Assembly: GCA_016744435.1 (NCBI GenBank)
Contig: JADGEJ010000006.1
Coordinates: forward strand, 44,276 to 108,275
Source of the DNA: Lentibacter sp.
GTDB taxonomy: Bacteria > Pseudomonadota > Alphaproteobacteria > Rhodobacterales > Rhodobacteraceae
Reading direction: 5' to 3'
Length of the DNA stretch: 64,000 nucleotides
Position 1 is the stretch's first letter; each line of letters begins with the position of its first letter. Of this stretch, positions 31,591-42,033 are shown one piece after another. A program made the position numbers and the translations under genes. Under the pieces are notes generated by a model. It was not told the DNA's origin. It worked only from the letters and a program-made list of their open reading frames with translations, and made no database searches.

Positions 31591-31911
31591 TTAGATCGCT
31601 TCTTCGATCCAGCTTTGCAGCTGCGCTTTAGGGCGCGCGCCTGACAGGTTTGCAACTGGCGCGCCGTCTTTGAAAACAAACAACGCTGGAATGCCGCGAA
31701 CGCCCATGGCGGCGGCTGAGTTCGGGTTGCTATCAACGTCAACTTTGACGATCTTTACTTTGCCTTCCATCTCGGCTGACAGCTCTTCGAGTGACGGGCC
31801 GATCTGCTTGCAGGGGCCGCACCATTCGGCCCAGAAGTCTACAACAACTGGGATATCGGAATTCTTAACTTCTGCGTCAAACGACGCATCTGTGACAGCA
31901 ACGGTGGCCAT
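31591..31911 (-). CDS. trxA: Thioredoxin
   Basis: [22 protein letters not shown]. Confidence 0.98.
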   Translation of the reverse strand: MATVAVTDASFDAEVKNSDIPVVVDFWAEWCGPCKQIGPSLEELSAEMEGKVKIVKVDVDSNPNSAAAMGVRGIPALFVFKDGAPVANLSGARPKAQLQSWIEEAI

Positions 31912-31952
31912 TGGGCTTCTCCTATGAAGGGTTTTTAGCAATTGCGCTGAAC

Positions 31953-34900
31953 CTAAGAAGCCGCGGGGGCAACGTCAAGATATGGTGTGTCATCCAGCGA
32001 AGCTATCACAAGATCATGATCAAGCGACATAAGCTCAGCAGTCTTTGTCCAGAGGATCGCTGTAGTGATGCGCTTGTTTGGCCAGATCAGCTGCGCAGCT
32101 TCTGCATAGGCCCCCATTTGCCGCAACAGGCCGAGCGGGGTGTCATCAGGGCGGCTCGGCACGGTGGCGTTGGTTTTGTAGTCAACGATGAGCACCTCGC
32201 CTTCCGTAACAACAAGCCTGTCGACAATGCCATGCAGCCGCGCATCGAAGCGAGCGCTAGGTGCACTCATGGGCACTTCTGACAGGGTGCCTTTGGCAAA
32301 CAGATGTGCAAGGTGGGGCGCTTCAAGAGAGCGGCGCGCTTCTGTGAGCGCAGTAATGTGACCGTCACCCAACAAGCTCTGCGCAATCTGCGCCCAGTCA
32401 GCGCTGGGCCACTCGGGCAAAACCTCAAGCAAACGGTGCACGTCGGTGCCAAACTGCTTGGCTTGCTCCTCGTCTTGACCAGCGTCGCCAGACAGGGCTT
32501 TGGCACCGCCAAGGGCGGAGGGCGACAGCGTTTTGGCGCCTTTCAGATCAGCAGGTGCGGGCAGTTGGAAGAAGGCTTCCAAAGTTACCTCTGAGGTAAT
32601 TTCAGGTGTATTAGACTCTGTTTTCAGAGACTCCCAGTCACCATGCTCGTATCGTTGGAAAGAGCCCACCGTCCCGATGGCTTCTTCGAATTTAAGCGCC
32701 TCTGAGGCGGCAGAAATTTGGTTGTGCCAGCTTTCTTGGTTCTTCACATCGCCCGCTGCAGCCACGATCAGCCACTTCTCGGCGCGCGTCATCGACACAT
32801 AAAGCAAACGCTCACGCTCGGCGGCTTGGGCGGCCTGCTTCTGATCCATGATATGCCTAAGCGCCTCTGGGCTTTCGTCCTTGGCAAGCTTCCAAACGGC
32901 GGTTGAGCCATCGGCGAGCACCATATCCTTTACATCGTTCTTACGGTCGGCGGTGTCTGGCATGATCACTATCGGAGCCTCAAGGCCCTTTGAGCCATGC
33001 ACTGTCATGACTCTGATGCGCTTCCCGCCTGACTCGATCTGGCGCTTGATCTCGGGGTCGTCAGATTCGAGCCAGCCAAGAAACCCAGTGAGCGAGGGCA
33101 CAGATAGCCGCTCGTAAGCCAGTGCTTGTGCAAGAAATGCATCAATCCCGTCTTCGGCTTCATGGCCGAGCCGCTTGAGGAAGTTCTTTCGGCCGCCATG
33201 CCGTGTCAGGATTCGCTCGATCAGCTCGTAAGGCCTGCTAAAGTCGGTTTCGTCTCGCAGATCTTTCAAGATCGCGTGGGTTTCGGCGTGGCTGTCCTTG
33301 GTCTTGCGCAGAGCCTCCCAAAGCCCGGCCTTTCGCCCGTGGGCGAGAGTAAAGAGTTGTTGTTCGGACCAGCCAAAAATGGGCGAGCGCAGCGCAGTGG
33401 CGAGAGACAAATCATCTGCCTCCGTCGTGAGAAAAGACAGCAGTGCAGTGATGTCTTTCACGGCCAGCTCCTCGCCAACTTTGAGCCTGTCAGCGCCCGC
33501 CACATCAAGCCCTTTGGCTTTGCAGGCGCGGATGATCTCGTGAAACAGCGCAGAGCGGCTTTGCATCAGGATAAGGAAGTCGCCCTCATGCACCGGCCGC
33601 GCAAGCCAAGCGTCGTTCTCATCCTTTTTAGTCGGAATCAGAACGCGCTCAGAGATCATCGTAAAAATGCTCTCAGCGATGTTTTCCGCAAGAATAGAGA
33701 CTGGGTCAGCCGGACTTATCAGATCAACAGGGTTGTCCCACGGCACATCATCTGCCGCTTCGCTTTTGCTGATGATAGGCCAAATATCAACCCGCCCGGG
33801 CATGTCTTTGTGAAAGGCAATGTGGTGCTCATTGTCAGAAACGCCGAACTCTTCCTGACTTTCAAACACTATATCAACAACTGAAAGAACAGCGGGAGAC
33901 GAGCGGAAGGAATAGGCAAGGCTGCGCGTCGCGAGCGGCTTGTCTCGGTGCTTCAGCTTGTCGGCAAAAGCGTTGCGCATTTTGTCAAACTCACGACTGT
34001 CGGCGCCTTGGAACGAATAGATTGATTGCTTCTTGTCACCGACAACAAAGATCGTGCGTTCGCCAGCTTCGCGGGTGCCGTCACCAGCCGTAATCTCGCG
34101 GGCGAGTTCTTCGATGACACTCCACTGCGCGGGCGAGGTATCCTGCGCCTCATCAACCAAGATGTGGTCAATCCCGCCATCAAGCCGGAACAAGACCCAT
34201 TGCGCGACTGCCGGATCAGTGAGCAGCTCTTTGGTCTTGAGGATAAGGTCATCAAAATCAAGCCAGCCGCGCTGGGCTTTCTGGGCTTCATACCGGGCAA
34301 TAAAGGCGCGCGCAAAATGGTGCAAAACCAGCGTTTTGGTCGCAGCCGCGAGGGCGATGCGTTTGGAGCGAGCAGCTTCGACACGTAGCATGAGCGCTTC
34401 AAGTCGTGGCATGAGATGTTCGATCGCGCCCTGCGTGGCTTTGGTTGGGAACGAGCCGATCTTGGCCCCAAAGGGCGCTTTCTTGGAGCTGCCGGTGAAC
34501 AACATAACGGCCTCAAGGGCGCGCAGGGCACCTAACCCAACTTGAGAGATTTCAGCGAGCGCTTTGGCGTTTTTTATGTCGGTCGGTTTTCCGGCCATCA
34601 GGGGTGCCTGAAGCTCGCTGATCAGTTCCAACTCGCCGCCTAAGAACACTTCGGAAACAAGGCTGTCTTCGGTTAAAGAATCAGGCAAACCGAACAGCGC
34701 TTTCGCTTCGGCCTCTGACACTTCCTTGCTGAACTGCGCCTTCTTGCCAACAATTTGCTGAGTAAATTTCTCAGCGTCGTTGCCGCCCATAACATGGGCC
34801 ATGTCACGCACAATCTCGGGGCTGGTTTCTGACAGGGTGTCGAGCACGTTTTCGCGCAGCAGGGCAGCTGTGCGGTCGTCAAGCTCGGTAAACTGCGGCG

Positions 34901-35324
34901 TCACGCCTGCCTCAAGCGGGAAGCGGCGCAATAGCGACGCGCAGAACGAGTGGATCGTTTGAATGCGCAAGCCACCTGGTGTTTCGATAGCGCGGGCAAA
35001 CAGGCGGCGCGCCTCGCTGAGAGTTGCAGCATCAGCACCGCCTTCGCCGAGTTCGGCCAGTTCTTCACGCAGCTCGACTTCAGGCTTCATGGCCCAAGCG
35101 CCGAGCCGCCCGAAAAGGCGGTTTTGCATCTCCGAAGCGGCGGCTTTGGTGTAGGTGAGGCAAAGGATATTCTGCGGATTGACCCCACTTAGCAAAAGCC
35201 GCGCGACACGGTCTGTTAACACGCGCGTTTTGCCGGAGCCCGCGTTTGCGGAGAGCCAAGTTGAGCTATCTGGCTGGGCAGATTTTATCTGCGCAAGAGT
35301 TGCTTCGTGGAGCTGTTTGCTCAT
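31953..35324 (-). CDS. addA: Double-strand break repair helicase AddA
   Basis: UvrD-type motifs ([43 protein letters not shown]) and C-terminal nuclease motif ([10 protein letters not shown]). Confidence 0.97.
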   Translation of the reverse strand: MSKQLHEATLAQIKSAQPDSSTWLSANAGSGKTRVLTDRVARLLLSGVNPQNILCLTYTKAAASEMQNRLFGRLGAWAMKPEVELREELAELGEGGADAATLSEARRLFARAIETPGGLRIQTIHSFCASLLRRFPLEAGVTPQFTELDDRTAALLRENVLDTLSETSPEIVRDMAHVMGGNDAEKFTQQIVGKKAQFSKEVSEAEAKALFGLPDSLTEDSLVSEVFLGGELELISELQAPLMAGKPTDIKNAKALAEISQVGLGALRALEAVMLFTGSSKKAPFGAKIGSFPTKATQGAIEHLMPRLEALMLRVEAARSKRIALAAATKTLVLHHFARAFIARYEAQKAQRGWLDFDDLILKTKELLTDPAVAQWVLFRLDGGIDHILVDEAQDTSPAQWSVIEELAREITAGDGTREAGERTIFVVGDKKQSIYSFQGADSREFDKMRNAFADKLKHRDKPLATRSLAYSFRSSPAVLSVVDIVFESQEEFGVSDNEHHIAFHKDMPGRVDIWPIISKSEAADDVPWDNPVDLISPADPVSILAENIAESIFTMISERVLIPTKKDENDAWLARPVHEGDFLILMQSRSALFHEIIRACKAKGLDVAGADRLKVGEELAVKDITALLSFLTTEADDLSLATALRSPIFGWSEQQLFTLAHGRKAGLWEALRKTKDSHAETHAILKDLRDETDFSRPYELIERILTRHGGRKNFLKRLGHEAEDGIDAFLAQALAYERLSVPSLTGFLGWLESDDPEIKRQIESGGKRIRVMTVHGSKGLEAPIVIMPDTADRKNDVKDMVLADGSTAVWKLAKDESPEALRHIMDQKQAAQAAERERLLYVSMTRAEKWLIVAAAGDVKNQESWHNQISAASEALKFEEAIGTVGSFQRYEHGDWESLKTESNTPEITSEVTLEAFFQLPAPADLKGAKTLSPSALGGAKALSGDAGQDEEQAKQFGTDVHRLLEVLPEWPSADWAQIAQSLLGDGHITALTEARRSLEAPHLAHLFAKGTLSEVPMSAPSARFDARLHGIVDRLVVTEGEVLIVDYKTNATVPSRPDDTPLGLLRQMGAYAEAAQLIWPNKRITTAILWTKTAELMSLDHDLVIASLDDTPYLDVAPAAS

Positions 35325-38251
35325 GTCAAAACCTCCGGCTCGGCTGTGTCGGTGTCTGACCATTCGCCATAGCGGGCGAGGTGATCATAGTCGCCGCCGT
35401 AGCTAAGCGACTGCACTGCGCGTCGCGAAGCAAAGCCTTTGTCAGGCTCAAGGTAGGCCGCGATCAGCCCGCGCAGACGGGCGAGAACATCGCCGCTGTC
35501 GAGCTCTTCTGGCATAACAATAGTTTCACCGGGCTTGGAGCCAAGCCCAATGTAGGCAGCGCGCTCGGTGTGAAGCGGGCCCATGTCTTTGAAGGCACCA
35601 CTCTCGGCAAGCAATGACGTGAGCGGGAGTTGCTGATCAAAGTGTTTGCGAACACTCTCTGTTGGTGAGGTGCCTGTCTTGTAATCATAGATAGCGACAG
35701 TGCCATCATCGCGCACATCAAGCCTGTCGGCTTTGCCAACAAGCGTGAAAGCTGGCGACCCGAGATCAAAGCGCGCCTCTCGTTCAAGCACACTGTGCGT
35801 GACGCCATTCAGGCGCTTTTCTTCGTTGGCGAGGAAGCCCTCAACGATGGCTTCAAACCGCGCCAGCCACATGAGCCGCGCGGCGGGCCAAGGGACTTGT
35901 TCCTCGGCAACATCACGCGCGATTTGCATCAGTGTATTGCGGTTGCGTAGGTCTGGCTCGGCTTCAGCGCGCTCAACGAAGGCCTCCATGACCGAGTGCA
36001 AAACATTGCCACGCAACAAGGCGTCGGGTAGTTTTTGCAGCGGGCCGAGCGGGCGCAGCTTGAGTACATGCTTGGCATAGATCGCGTAAGGATCACGCGT
36101 TAGGCGCTGAATTTCGGTTATCGAAAGTTGGCGCGGGCGGGCAGAAACAGGCGGGCAAGGAGCAGGGCGCTTGGCCGGTGTTTGGTCACCTGCCCAAGCG
36201 TCGATCAGGCGCGCGCGTGTGAGCCAGTCAGCGCCGCGCTGGCGCATATCTTTCAACGCGGCCTCACCAACCTCATTTGGCAGCCCCGCGAGCAGGTTGG
36301 TGAGCCTGATCACCCAGCGAGAAGGCACTGTTTCAGCGTCATCCGACTTTTGCGAGCGCGTGAGCCAGACCTCTGGTGCGGAGGAGGCTTGCTGAAAGTC
36401 ATGCGCAGAAAGGCCAGTTTTTCGCTCGGGCAAAAGAAGCCCGGCTTGCAAGCGCATCTGCCGGTTGAGCCATGGGTCGGGCGGCAGTGTTTCAGGCCAG
36501 CTGCCTTCGTTGAGCCCCGCGAGGATGAGCAGCGAAACACCCTGCACACGCGCTTCAAGCGTGCCCCAGATGAGCACGCCCGAATGGGGCGTGTCGGCGC
36601 GGCGCACTTCTTGACTCGACATCAAACTCTCAATGAGGTTGGCGTAGTCTTGCACGCTCATGGCGCTGCTGGAGGGCGCGCATGCAAGCAGCTCGGCAAA
36701 GAGCTTTTGGCTTTCAGCGCCACCATTGTGCGCCCAAAGCTTTGCACTGTCAGTTGCTATCGCTTCGATGAGGCTAAGGTGCTGCGTGATGAGGCTCTCA
36801 AGGGGCAGCTCACCAGAAATGCGCTTGTCAAAGAATGCGCCAGAAGCCCAATTTGCCCAAGCAGATTTGCCAGACTCATCCGCCTTTTCGGCCCAATCCT
36901 GAAACGTCTCGGCGTCTGGATGAGGGATGCCTTTCCGGCGTATCAACAGCTCGATAGATCCGGTGTTCAGCAAGTGTTGGCCGCGGCCCTCGCCCATGTG
37001 GCAGAGTGGATGTTTGAGCAGCGTGATCAGCAGTTCAGCGCTCACCTGAGTTTGCATCAGTTCAAGGGCGTGGCGCGTCAGGCGGCCCAGCGGCGTTAGA
37101 TGCAAAGGCTCGCCCGCGCTATCATCGGGCACAATGTCCCAACGGCTGAGCGCGGCGCTGACTTGGCGGGCCAGTGTCCTGTCGGGCGTGATCAGCGCGG
37201 CGCGTTGTTTGTCTTCCACCGCACGACGCAGGCGCAGCGCGATGCTCACTGCTTCCTCGCGGGTGTTCACGGCCTCAAGCAGGGTGATGCCAGCGGTGGC
37301 TTCAGCCACTATCGGCGCAAGTTCGGGGCCCTCAGTGATCCATTGATCGGTGACAGGAGCGGGCCGCAGGGCGAGAGAGATGAGCCTGTCGCGCGCACTT
37401 GTTTCGCGCGTTACGCCGGGCCAGACAGGAACAGCGCTAGGCGCGATTTCTAGCGCCTCCAAGAAGGCATGAAAGCGATACTGCGGGTGGTCTTCCGACA
37501 GCGCGCCTTCTTCGAGTGTGGGCCAAGGGCCGTCGGCAAAGTCATAGTCAAAACCCGGCAACACGACGGCGCCCTGTGGCAAGCGCGCGACGCATTGCAT
37601 GAGCAGCTGGGTGAGCCCGCGAGAGCCTGTTGAGCCCGCGATGATGATCGGATGGTCAGGCGGTGTCTCTGCCCAGTTTTGGATGATCGACTGAACAACC
37701 TTGCGCTGGCGTGCGGCTGCGTCAAAGTTCTCGGCGGTATCGTCAAAGTAGCCCTGCGCGATGTTGAAAAATTCCTGCGCGCGCGCCCAATGGCCTGATT
37801 GGTCGGAAACATCGAGCTTGGCGATCGCCTCTGGTGAAACGCCTTCTTCGTGCATTTCAGCCATGAGCCCAACAAGGCTGTTCGCCAAATCATAAACCGC
37901 CGAGCGCGGCGCGATGCTTTCATCATTGTCGATCAGACGGTGAATCAGCGGCGCGATTTCAAGCTCGCGTTGGATACGTGGAACAGGCTGTTCAAACGCG
38001 CCAGCAGCAGTGAAAGCATCAACCTGTGCTATCAGTGAAATGCGCGGGAGAAGCAGGGCGTTGCCCTCGTCAAACAGCTCTTTCACGCGCCGCTCCATGC
38101 GGCCCGTATTGAGGATAAGGTGAACCTTCGCGAGCTCTTCTGGTGGCTTGCTGGCATAGGCGGCAAGCAGCCCGTCAACCAAGGCTTTGGGGAAATCTAC
38201 GCCAAGTGGCATGCCAAAAACATTGGCGCTTTGGCTTGTGTCAAACAGCAT
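35321..38251 (-). CDS. addB: Double-strand break repair protein AddB
   Basis: 976 aa; C-terminal PD-(D/E)XK nuclease (VAIYDYKTGTSPT); overlaps addA. Confidence 0.96.
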   Translation of the reverse strand: MLFDTSQSANVFGMPLGVDFPKALVDGLLAAYASKPPEELAKVHLILNTGRMERRVKELFDEGNALLLPRISLIAQVDAFTAAGAFEQPVPRIQRELEIAPLIHRLIDNDESIAPRSAVYDLANSLVGLMAEMHEEGVSPEAIAKLDVSDQSGHWARAQEFFNIAQGYFDDTAENFDAAARQRKVVQSIIQNWAETPPDHPIIIAGSTGSRGLTQLLMQCVARLPQGAVVLPGFDYDFADGPWPTLEEGALSEDHPQYRFHAFLEALEIAPSAVPVWPGVTRETSARDRLISLALRPAPVTDQWITEGPELAPIVAEATAGITLLEAVNTREEAVSIALRLRRAVEDKQRAALITPDRTLARQVSAALSRWDIVPDDSAGEPLHLTPLGRLTRHALELMQTQVSAELLITLLKHPLCHMGEGRGQHLLNTGSIELLIRRKGIPHPDAETFQDWAEKADESGKSAWANWASGAFFDKRISGELPLESLITQHLSLIEAIATDSAKLWAHNGGAESQKLFAELLACAPSSSAMSVQDYANLIESLMSSQEVRRADTPHSGVLIWGTLEARVQGVSLLILAGLNEGSWPETLPPDPWLNRQMRLQAGLLLPERKTGLSAHDFQQASSAPEVWLTRSQKSDDAETVPSRWVIRLTNLLAGLPNEVGEAALKDMRQRGADWLTRARLIDAWAGDQTPAKRPAPCPPVSARPRQLSITEIQRLTRDPYAIYAKHVLKLRPLGPLQKLPDALLRGNVLHSVMEAFVERAEAEPDLRNRNTLMQIARDVAEEQVPWPAARLMWLARFEAIVEGFLANEEKRLNGVTHSVLEREARFDLGSPAFTLVGKADRLDVRDDGTVAIYDYKTGTSPTESVRKHFDQQLPLTSLLAESGAFKDMGPLHTERAAYIGLGSKPGETIVMPEELDSGDVLARLRGLIAAYLEPDKGFASRRAVQSLSYGGDYDHLARYGEWSDTDTAEPEVLT

Positions 38252-38930
38252 TGCGCAACATCGTTTCTGCTTGCGTTATGCCTTCTGGCGAGCCGACATC
38301 ACACCATTGGCCCGTGTAAGCCAGCCCGTAAAGTGAGCCGCGCGCGAGGAACTTGTCCCACACGACATTCAGTGAAAAGGCAGCGTCTGGTATGTTGTGC
38401 AGTGCTTCGGTTTTGATAATTTGCGCGCCGGAATACACAACGCCCGCGCCACGCTTGGCTTGGCCGCTGTCACTTATGACAAAGTCGCCTTGGCCCTTAT
38501 GGCCGAGAGCGTTTGCAGGCGGAACGCACATCAAGAGCGCATCCATCTTGGCAGGGTCCCAAGCATCAGCCAAGGCTTGCAGCGGGTTTGGGCCACTCCA
38601 GACAGCGTCGGAGTTAAGCGTGAAAACAGGGCCCTTTCCGAGCACTGGCAAGGCCGCGCGCAGGCCACCGCCCGTTTCAAGAATTTCGGGGCCTTCTGTG
38701 AGTGTGGTAACGCCCGTTCCGGCCAGATGTGCTTCAAGGATGTGCGGCAGATAATGCAGGTTGGCGACGGTTTTGCGCAGGCCAAGCGGGGCACTCAGAG
38801 CGATCGCGTGGTCAATCAGCGGCTTGCCGGAAACCTCAACCATCGGCTTGGGGCGCTCGGCTGTGAGCGCGCCCATGCGAGTGCCAAAACCGGCAGCAAA
38901 AATCATCAGAGCGTCAGGACTGTTCCGCAT
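38241..38930 (-). CDS. murU: Nucleotidyltransferase, probable N-acetylmuramate-1-phosphate uridylyltransferase MurU
   Basis: IFAAGFGTRMGALTAERPKPMVEVSGKPLIDHAI; next to the AmgK-like kinase. Confidence 0.85.
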   Translation of the reverse strand: MRNSPDALMIFAAGFGTRMGALTAERPKPMVEVSGKPLIDHAIALSAPLGLRKTVANLHYLPHILEAHLAGTGVTTLTEGPEILETGGGLRAALPVLGKGPVFTLNSDAVWSGPNPLQALADAWDPAKMDALLMCVPPANALGHKGQGDFVISDSGQAKRGAGVVYSGAQIIKTEALHNIPDAAFSLNVVWDKFLARGSLYGLAYTGQWCDVGSPEGITQAETMLRNAV

Positions 38931-39904
38931 TTTTCTTTCAAATCCCTAAGGAGAGTTTCGCTGGGTTCGGGCAAATCAGCCAAGAGCTGTGTGCGGATCG
39001 GTGCGAGCGCAGGATGCTCGAGATCGCGTAGAAGATAGCCCCAGACCCGTGGGATAAAGTCAACGTAATGTGGCTTGTTGTAGTGCAGCGACAGCCGACC
39101 AAAAACACCAAGAATGCGCAGATTACGCTGAACGCCAAGAAGCGCATAGGCGCGCTCAAAACAGTCTCTATTACTGCCTGAACTGGAAATATAGTGCTTG
39201 AGCATCGCAACCTCAACTGCTGGCGGCACATCACGGCGCGCGTCTTGCAGTAGCGAGACCAAGTCATAGGCAGGGTGGCCAAGCATGGCGTCTTGAAAGT
39301 CAAGCAATCCGACACGGGCGGGGCCTGTACGATCAGGCAGCCAAAGCAGGTTCTCGGCGTGATAGTCGCGTTGGATGAGCACTGATAGATCTGTCACATG
39401 CTCCGCGAGAAGCGCGCGAAAGCTCTCGGTAAAACTGCCCGCTTCTTTACCCGCGTACCAGCGGTGGGCGAGCGCGGCCATGTCGGCCATGACAGTTGCA
39501 TCGTAAGGTTTGAGCGTGCTCGGCGGCGGCGCATTGTGGAGCGTCAAAAGCACATCGGTCGCGGCGGTATATAGCGGCATTTCGAGGCTGGGGTCTTCGG
39601 GAATGGCGCGTGCAAAGAGCGCATCGCCAAGATCTTCGAGCAACAGGAAACCATGGGCCTCGTCAGCGGCAACGATGTTTGGCGCGGACAGGCCGAGACC
39701 AGAAAGATAGCGCGCGACCTCTACGAAGGGGCGCACATCTTCGCCTTTCTCGGGCGGGGCATCCATCAAAACCGCTGGCGCGCCGTTAAGCGAAAGGCGT
39801 TCATATCGGCGGTTAGACGCGTCGCCCGCAAGAGGCGCGCGGCTGGCTTGGCCCCAGCCTGAAGCCTCAAGAAATGCGGTGATTTTGTCAGAGCGGGACG
39901 TCAT
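38906..39904 (-). CDS. amgK: Aminoglycoside-type phosphotransferase, probable anomeric MurNAc/GlcNAc kinase AmgK
   Basis: APH fold (LIQRDYHAENLLWLPDRTGPARVGLLDFQDAMLGHPAYDLVSLLQDARRDV); coupled to murU and tsaE. Confidence 0.87.
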   Translation of the reverse strand: MTSRSDKITAFLEASGWGQASRAPLAGDASNRRYERLSLNGAPAVLMDAPPEKGEDVRPFVEVARYLSGLGLSAPNIVAADEAHGFLLLEDLGDALFARAIPEDPSLEMPLYTAATDVLLTLHNAPPPSTLKPYDATVMADMAALAHRWYAGKEAGSFTESFRALLAEHVTDLSVLIQRDYHAENLLWLPDRTGPARVGLLDFQDAMLGHPAYDLVSLLQDARRDVPPAVEVAMLKHYISSSGSNRDCFERAYALLGVQRNLRILGVFGRLSLHYNKPHYVDFIPRVWGYLLRDLEHPALAPIRTQLLADLPEPSETLLRDLKEKCGTVLTL

Positions 39905-40389
39905 TTGGCTGAGGCTTCTTTCACAGGATAGTCTTTCACAAAGGCCCACCGATCAGACGCGCTATGCGCAGTCAGCAGGCGGGTGTCGTCTCCGTCGGCG
40001 AGCTGGAGGCTGAGACTTAAGGCGTTTGGCGGGCAAAGGGAACCCAGCCGATCTGGCCATTCAACGAGACTGATGGCTTCCTCAAAGGCATCGGTCAGGC
40101 CTAGCTCGATAAGTTCTGAGGGATTACCAAGCCGATAGAGATCAGCGTGCCAAAGCTCGCCTTTACGTGTGTCGTAGGTTTGGACGAGTGTGAATGTCGG
40201 TGAGGGCACATCTTCAGGCACTTCGAGCAAGGCTAAGATGGCGGCACGCGCGAGGTGTGTTTTGCCAGCACCGATGCCGCCCGACAGGAGCACAACGTCG
40301 CCAGGCGAGAGGCGCGCAGCGAGAAACTTCGCAAAATCTGCGGTGTCTTCGGGGCTCGAAAGGAGGAGTTCAGATTGGACGTGGACCAT
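39901..40389 (-). CDS. tsaE: tRNA threonylcarbamoyladenosine biosynthesis protein TsaE
   Basis: LSGGIGAGKTHLARAAI...PSPTFTLVQTYDTRKGELWHADLYRL. Confidence 0.96.
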   Translation of the reverse strand: MVHVQSELLLSSPEDTADFAKFLAARLSPGDVVLLSGGIGAGKTHLARAAILALLEVPEDVPSPTFTLVQTYDTRKGELWHADLYRLGNPSELIELGLTDAFEEAISLVEWPDRLGSLCPPNALSLSLQLADGDDTRLLTAHSASDRWAFVKDYPVKEASAK

Positions 40390-40430
40390 TGCGAAACGAT
40401 GACCCGAGCCAGCAGGCTCCGCAAGTGGAA

Positions 40431-41975
40431 TCAGTTAACTGACGTCAATTCTTGAAAAGCTTTTCGGGTTGGCTGAGCTGACGTTTTGAATGTAATGATC
40501 GTGGCGGTGCCGTCATGCGTGCGCATCTCGAATGGTAGGTCGGGGCCTTTGCTCAGCGGGAGAGTACCCTTAATCGTACGCACCTCGCGCGGGTTATTTA
40601 GGGCGCGTTTGAACCCATCAAGTTCCGAGCTGGCTGAAAACGTCGTCGCGCAGTGCTTTAGGACTTCTTGCATCGAATGATCGGCTACGAGAGCTTCCTT
40701 GGGCAGGTCGAAAAATTCCTTAAATGCTGTGTTCCAAAATGCGACTGAATCATCGGTGCAGAACACGATGATCGCATCGGAAAGAGTTTCCAGCGCAGTG
40801 TTCGCCAACTCGATCTGGCCTTTGAAACGGCGCGTTAGCGAGATTTCGGCGGTGATGTCTTCGATGAGAATAGCGATTGCGCCATCAGGGTGCGGCCGGC
40901 CGGTGACACGGTAGGTAAGGCCGCTTGGTAAGCCCCAGGTTTCTTGGTAGTCGCCACCAGATGACTTGACGACCAAATCGGCAATCTGACGTCTCCAAGT
41001 AGCGTAATCTTTAGGCTCAGGCATGATCCTGTTTTCGCGCAGCTTGTCAAAAAAGCTCTGCAAGTTGGGTTGCGCTGACAAGAACTGAGCGGGCAAAGCA
41101 GAAAGATCAACCAGCGCTGGGTTGAACAAAACAAGCTTACGGTCTCTGTCAAAAATGGCGAGGCCGATTGACAGTTGCGCGAAGGTTTTTGCAAGTGTTT
41201 GAACAAACTTGCGCTGAGCTGTTTCAGCGGCGATCAGACCGTCAACATTGATCGCGTAGAGCAGAAATCTGCCTTGGTCGATTTCGATCATAGTGATGTC
41301 AAACCAATGTGTTTCATCTCCGGTTTGAGTGCTGGTGAAGGAAACACGATCTCCTTGGCCATGCATAGCGCGCAAGCTGTCAAATTCGAAGACAGTAGCC
41401 AACTCGGCGCCAGCAGGGCTAAGGGCAGAATAGGTTTGGTTGGCCCACTCCAATTGCCCGCCGGCGCCCGTAATCCAAACTGGGTGCGGCACCTTGTTGA
41501 GCGAGGCATACATCTGCTTCCTGTGCGTTTTGTTTGTCATGGCTTTATGTCGATCGACAGCACTCGGAATGACAGGATCAGCGACTCTAAAGAGGCAGTT
41601 TTCTCCGTCGACGCTGAGGTGCAGTTGAGCCATATCGTTGCTCACAGAAGACGATAATATTTCTTCCAAAACCCCTACTTTGCCTTGATCGTCGAGAAGT
41701 GCTTTCAAGGAGTCAAACCGTAAGGAGAGCGTGTCGCAGACCGCTGCATATTGCACGTCTTTAGGGCTGTCTTTGCCAAGAAGCTCAAGCGCGCTTTGGC
41801 TGGCTGCTTCACATTGTTTGCCCAAGAACTGAAAGGAAATGTCTCCGTATCGCTGCTCTTTGGCTTGAGTCGCGGTGACGGATGTAGAGTAACCGAACCT
41901 GACAAAAACCAGAACCGCAGCGACCGTTATCACGCTGACAACAATGATCAGAAAGATATCAATAAGGGTAATCAA
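40431..41975 (-). CDS. Membrane-anchored multi-PAS protein without an evident kinase domain
   Basis: N-terminal TM segment, then PAS-like modules (LSIGLAIFDRDRKLVLFNPALVDLSALP; LETLSDAIIVFCTDDSVAFWNTAFKEFF); no HisKA/HATPase motifs to the C-terminus. Confidence 0.8.
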   Translation of the reverse strand: MITLIDIFLIIVVSVITVAAVLVFVRFGYSTSVTATQAKEQRYGDISFQFLGKQCEAASQSALELLGKDSPKDVQYAAVCDTLSLRFDSLKALLDDQGKVGVLEEILSSSVSNDMAQLHLSVDGENCLFRVADPVIPSAVDRHKAMTNKTHRKQMYASLNKVPHPVWITGAGGQLEWANQTYSALSPAGAELATVFEFDSLRAMHGQGDRVSFTSTQTGDETHWFDITMIEIDQGRFLLYAINVDGLIAAETAQRKFVQTLAKTFAQLSIGLAIFDRDRKLVLFNPALVDLSALPAQFLSAQPNLQSFFDKLRENRIMPEPKDYATWRRQIADLVVKSSGGDYQETWGLPSGLTYRVTGRPHPDGAIAILIEDITAEISLTRRFKGQIELANTALETLSDAIIVFCTDDSVAFWNTAFKEFFDLPKEALVADHSMQEVLKHCATTFSASSELDGFKRALNNPREVRTIKGTLPLSKGPDLPFEMRTHDGTATIITFKTSAQPTRKAFQELTSVN

Positions 41976-42017
41976 CGCTTGGAACTCCTGCTAAGCGACA
42001 GTGTCTTTCGCGAATGG

Positions 42018-42033
42018 TTAATATGTCGTTAAC
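42018..42033. promoter_or_regulatory. CtrA-type box TTAA-N7-TTAAC
   Basis: TTAAtatgtcgTTAAC, 43 bp upstream of the PAS gene start. Confidence 0.55.

Noticed and set aside
36128-37099. 323-aa plus-strand ORF over addB
   Set aside because: Shadow ORF, Arg/Ala-rich, no domain support.
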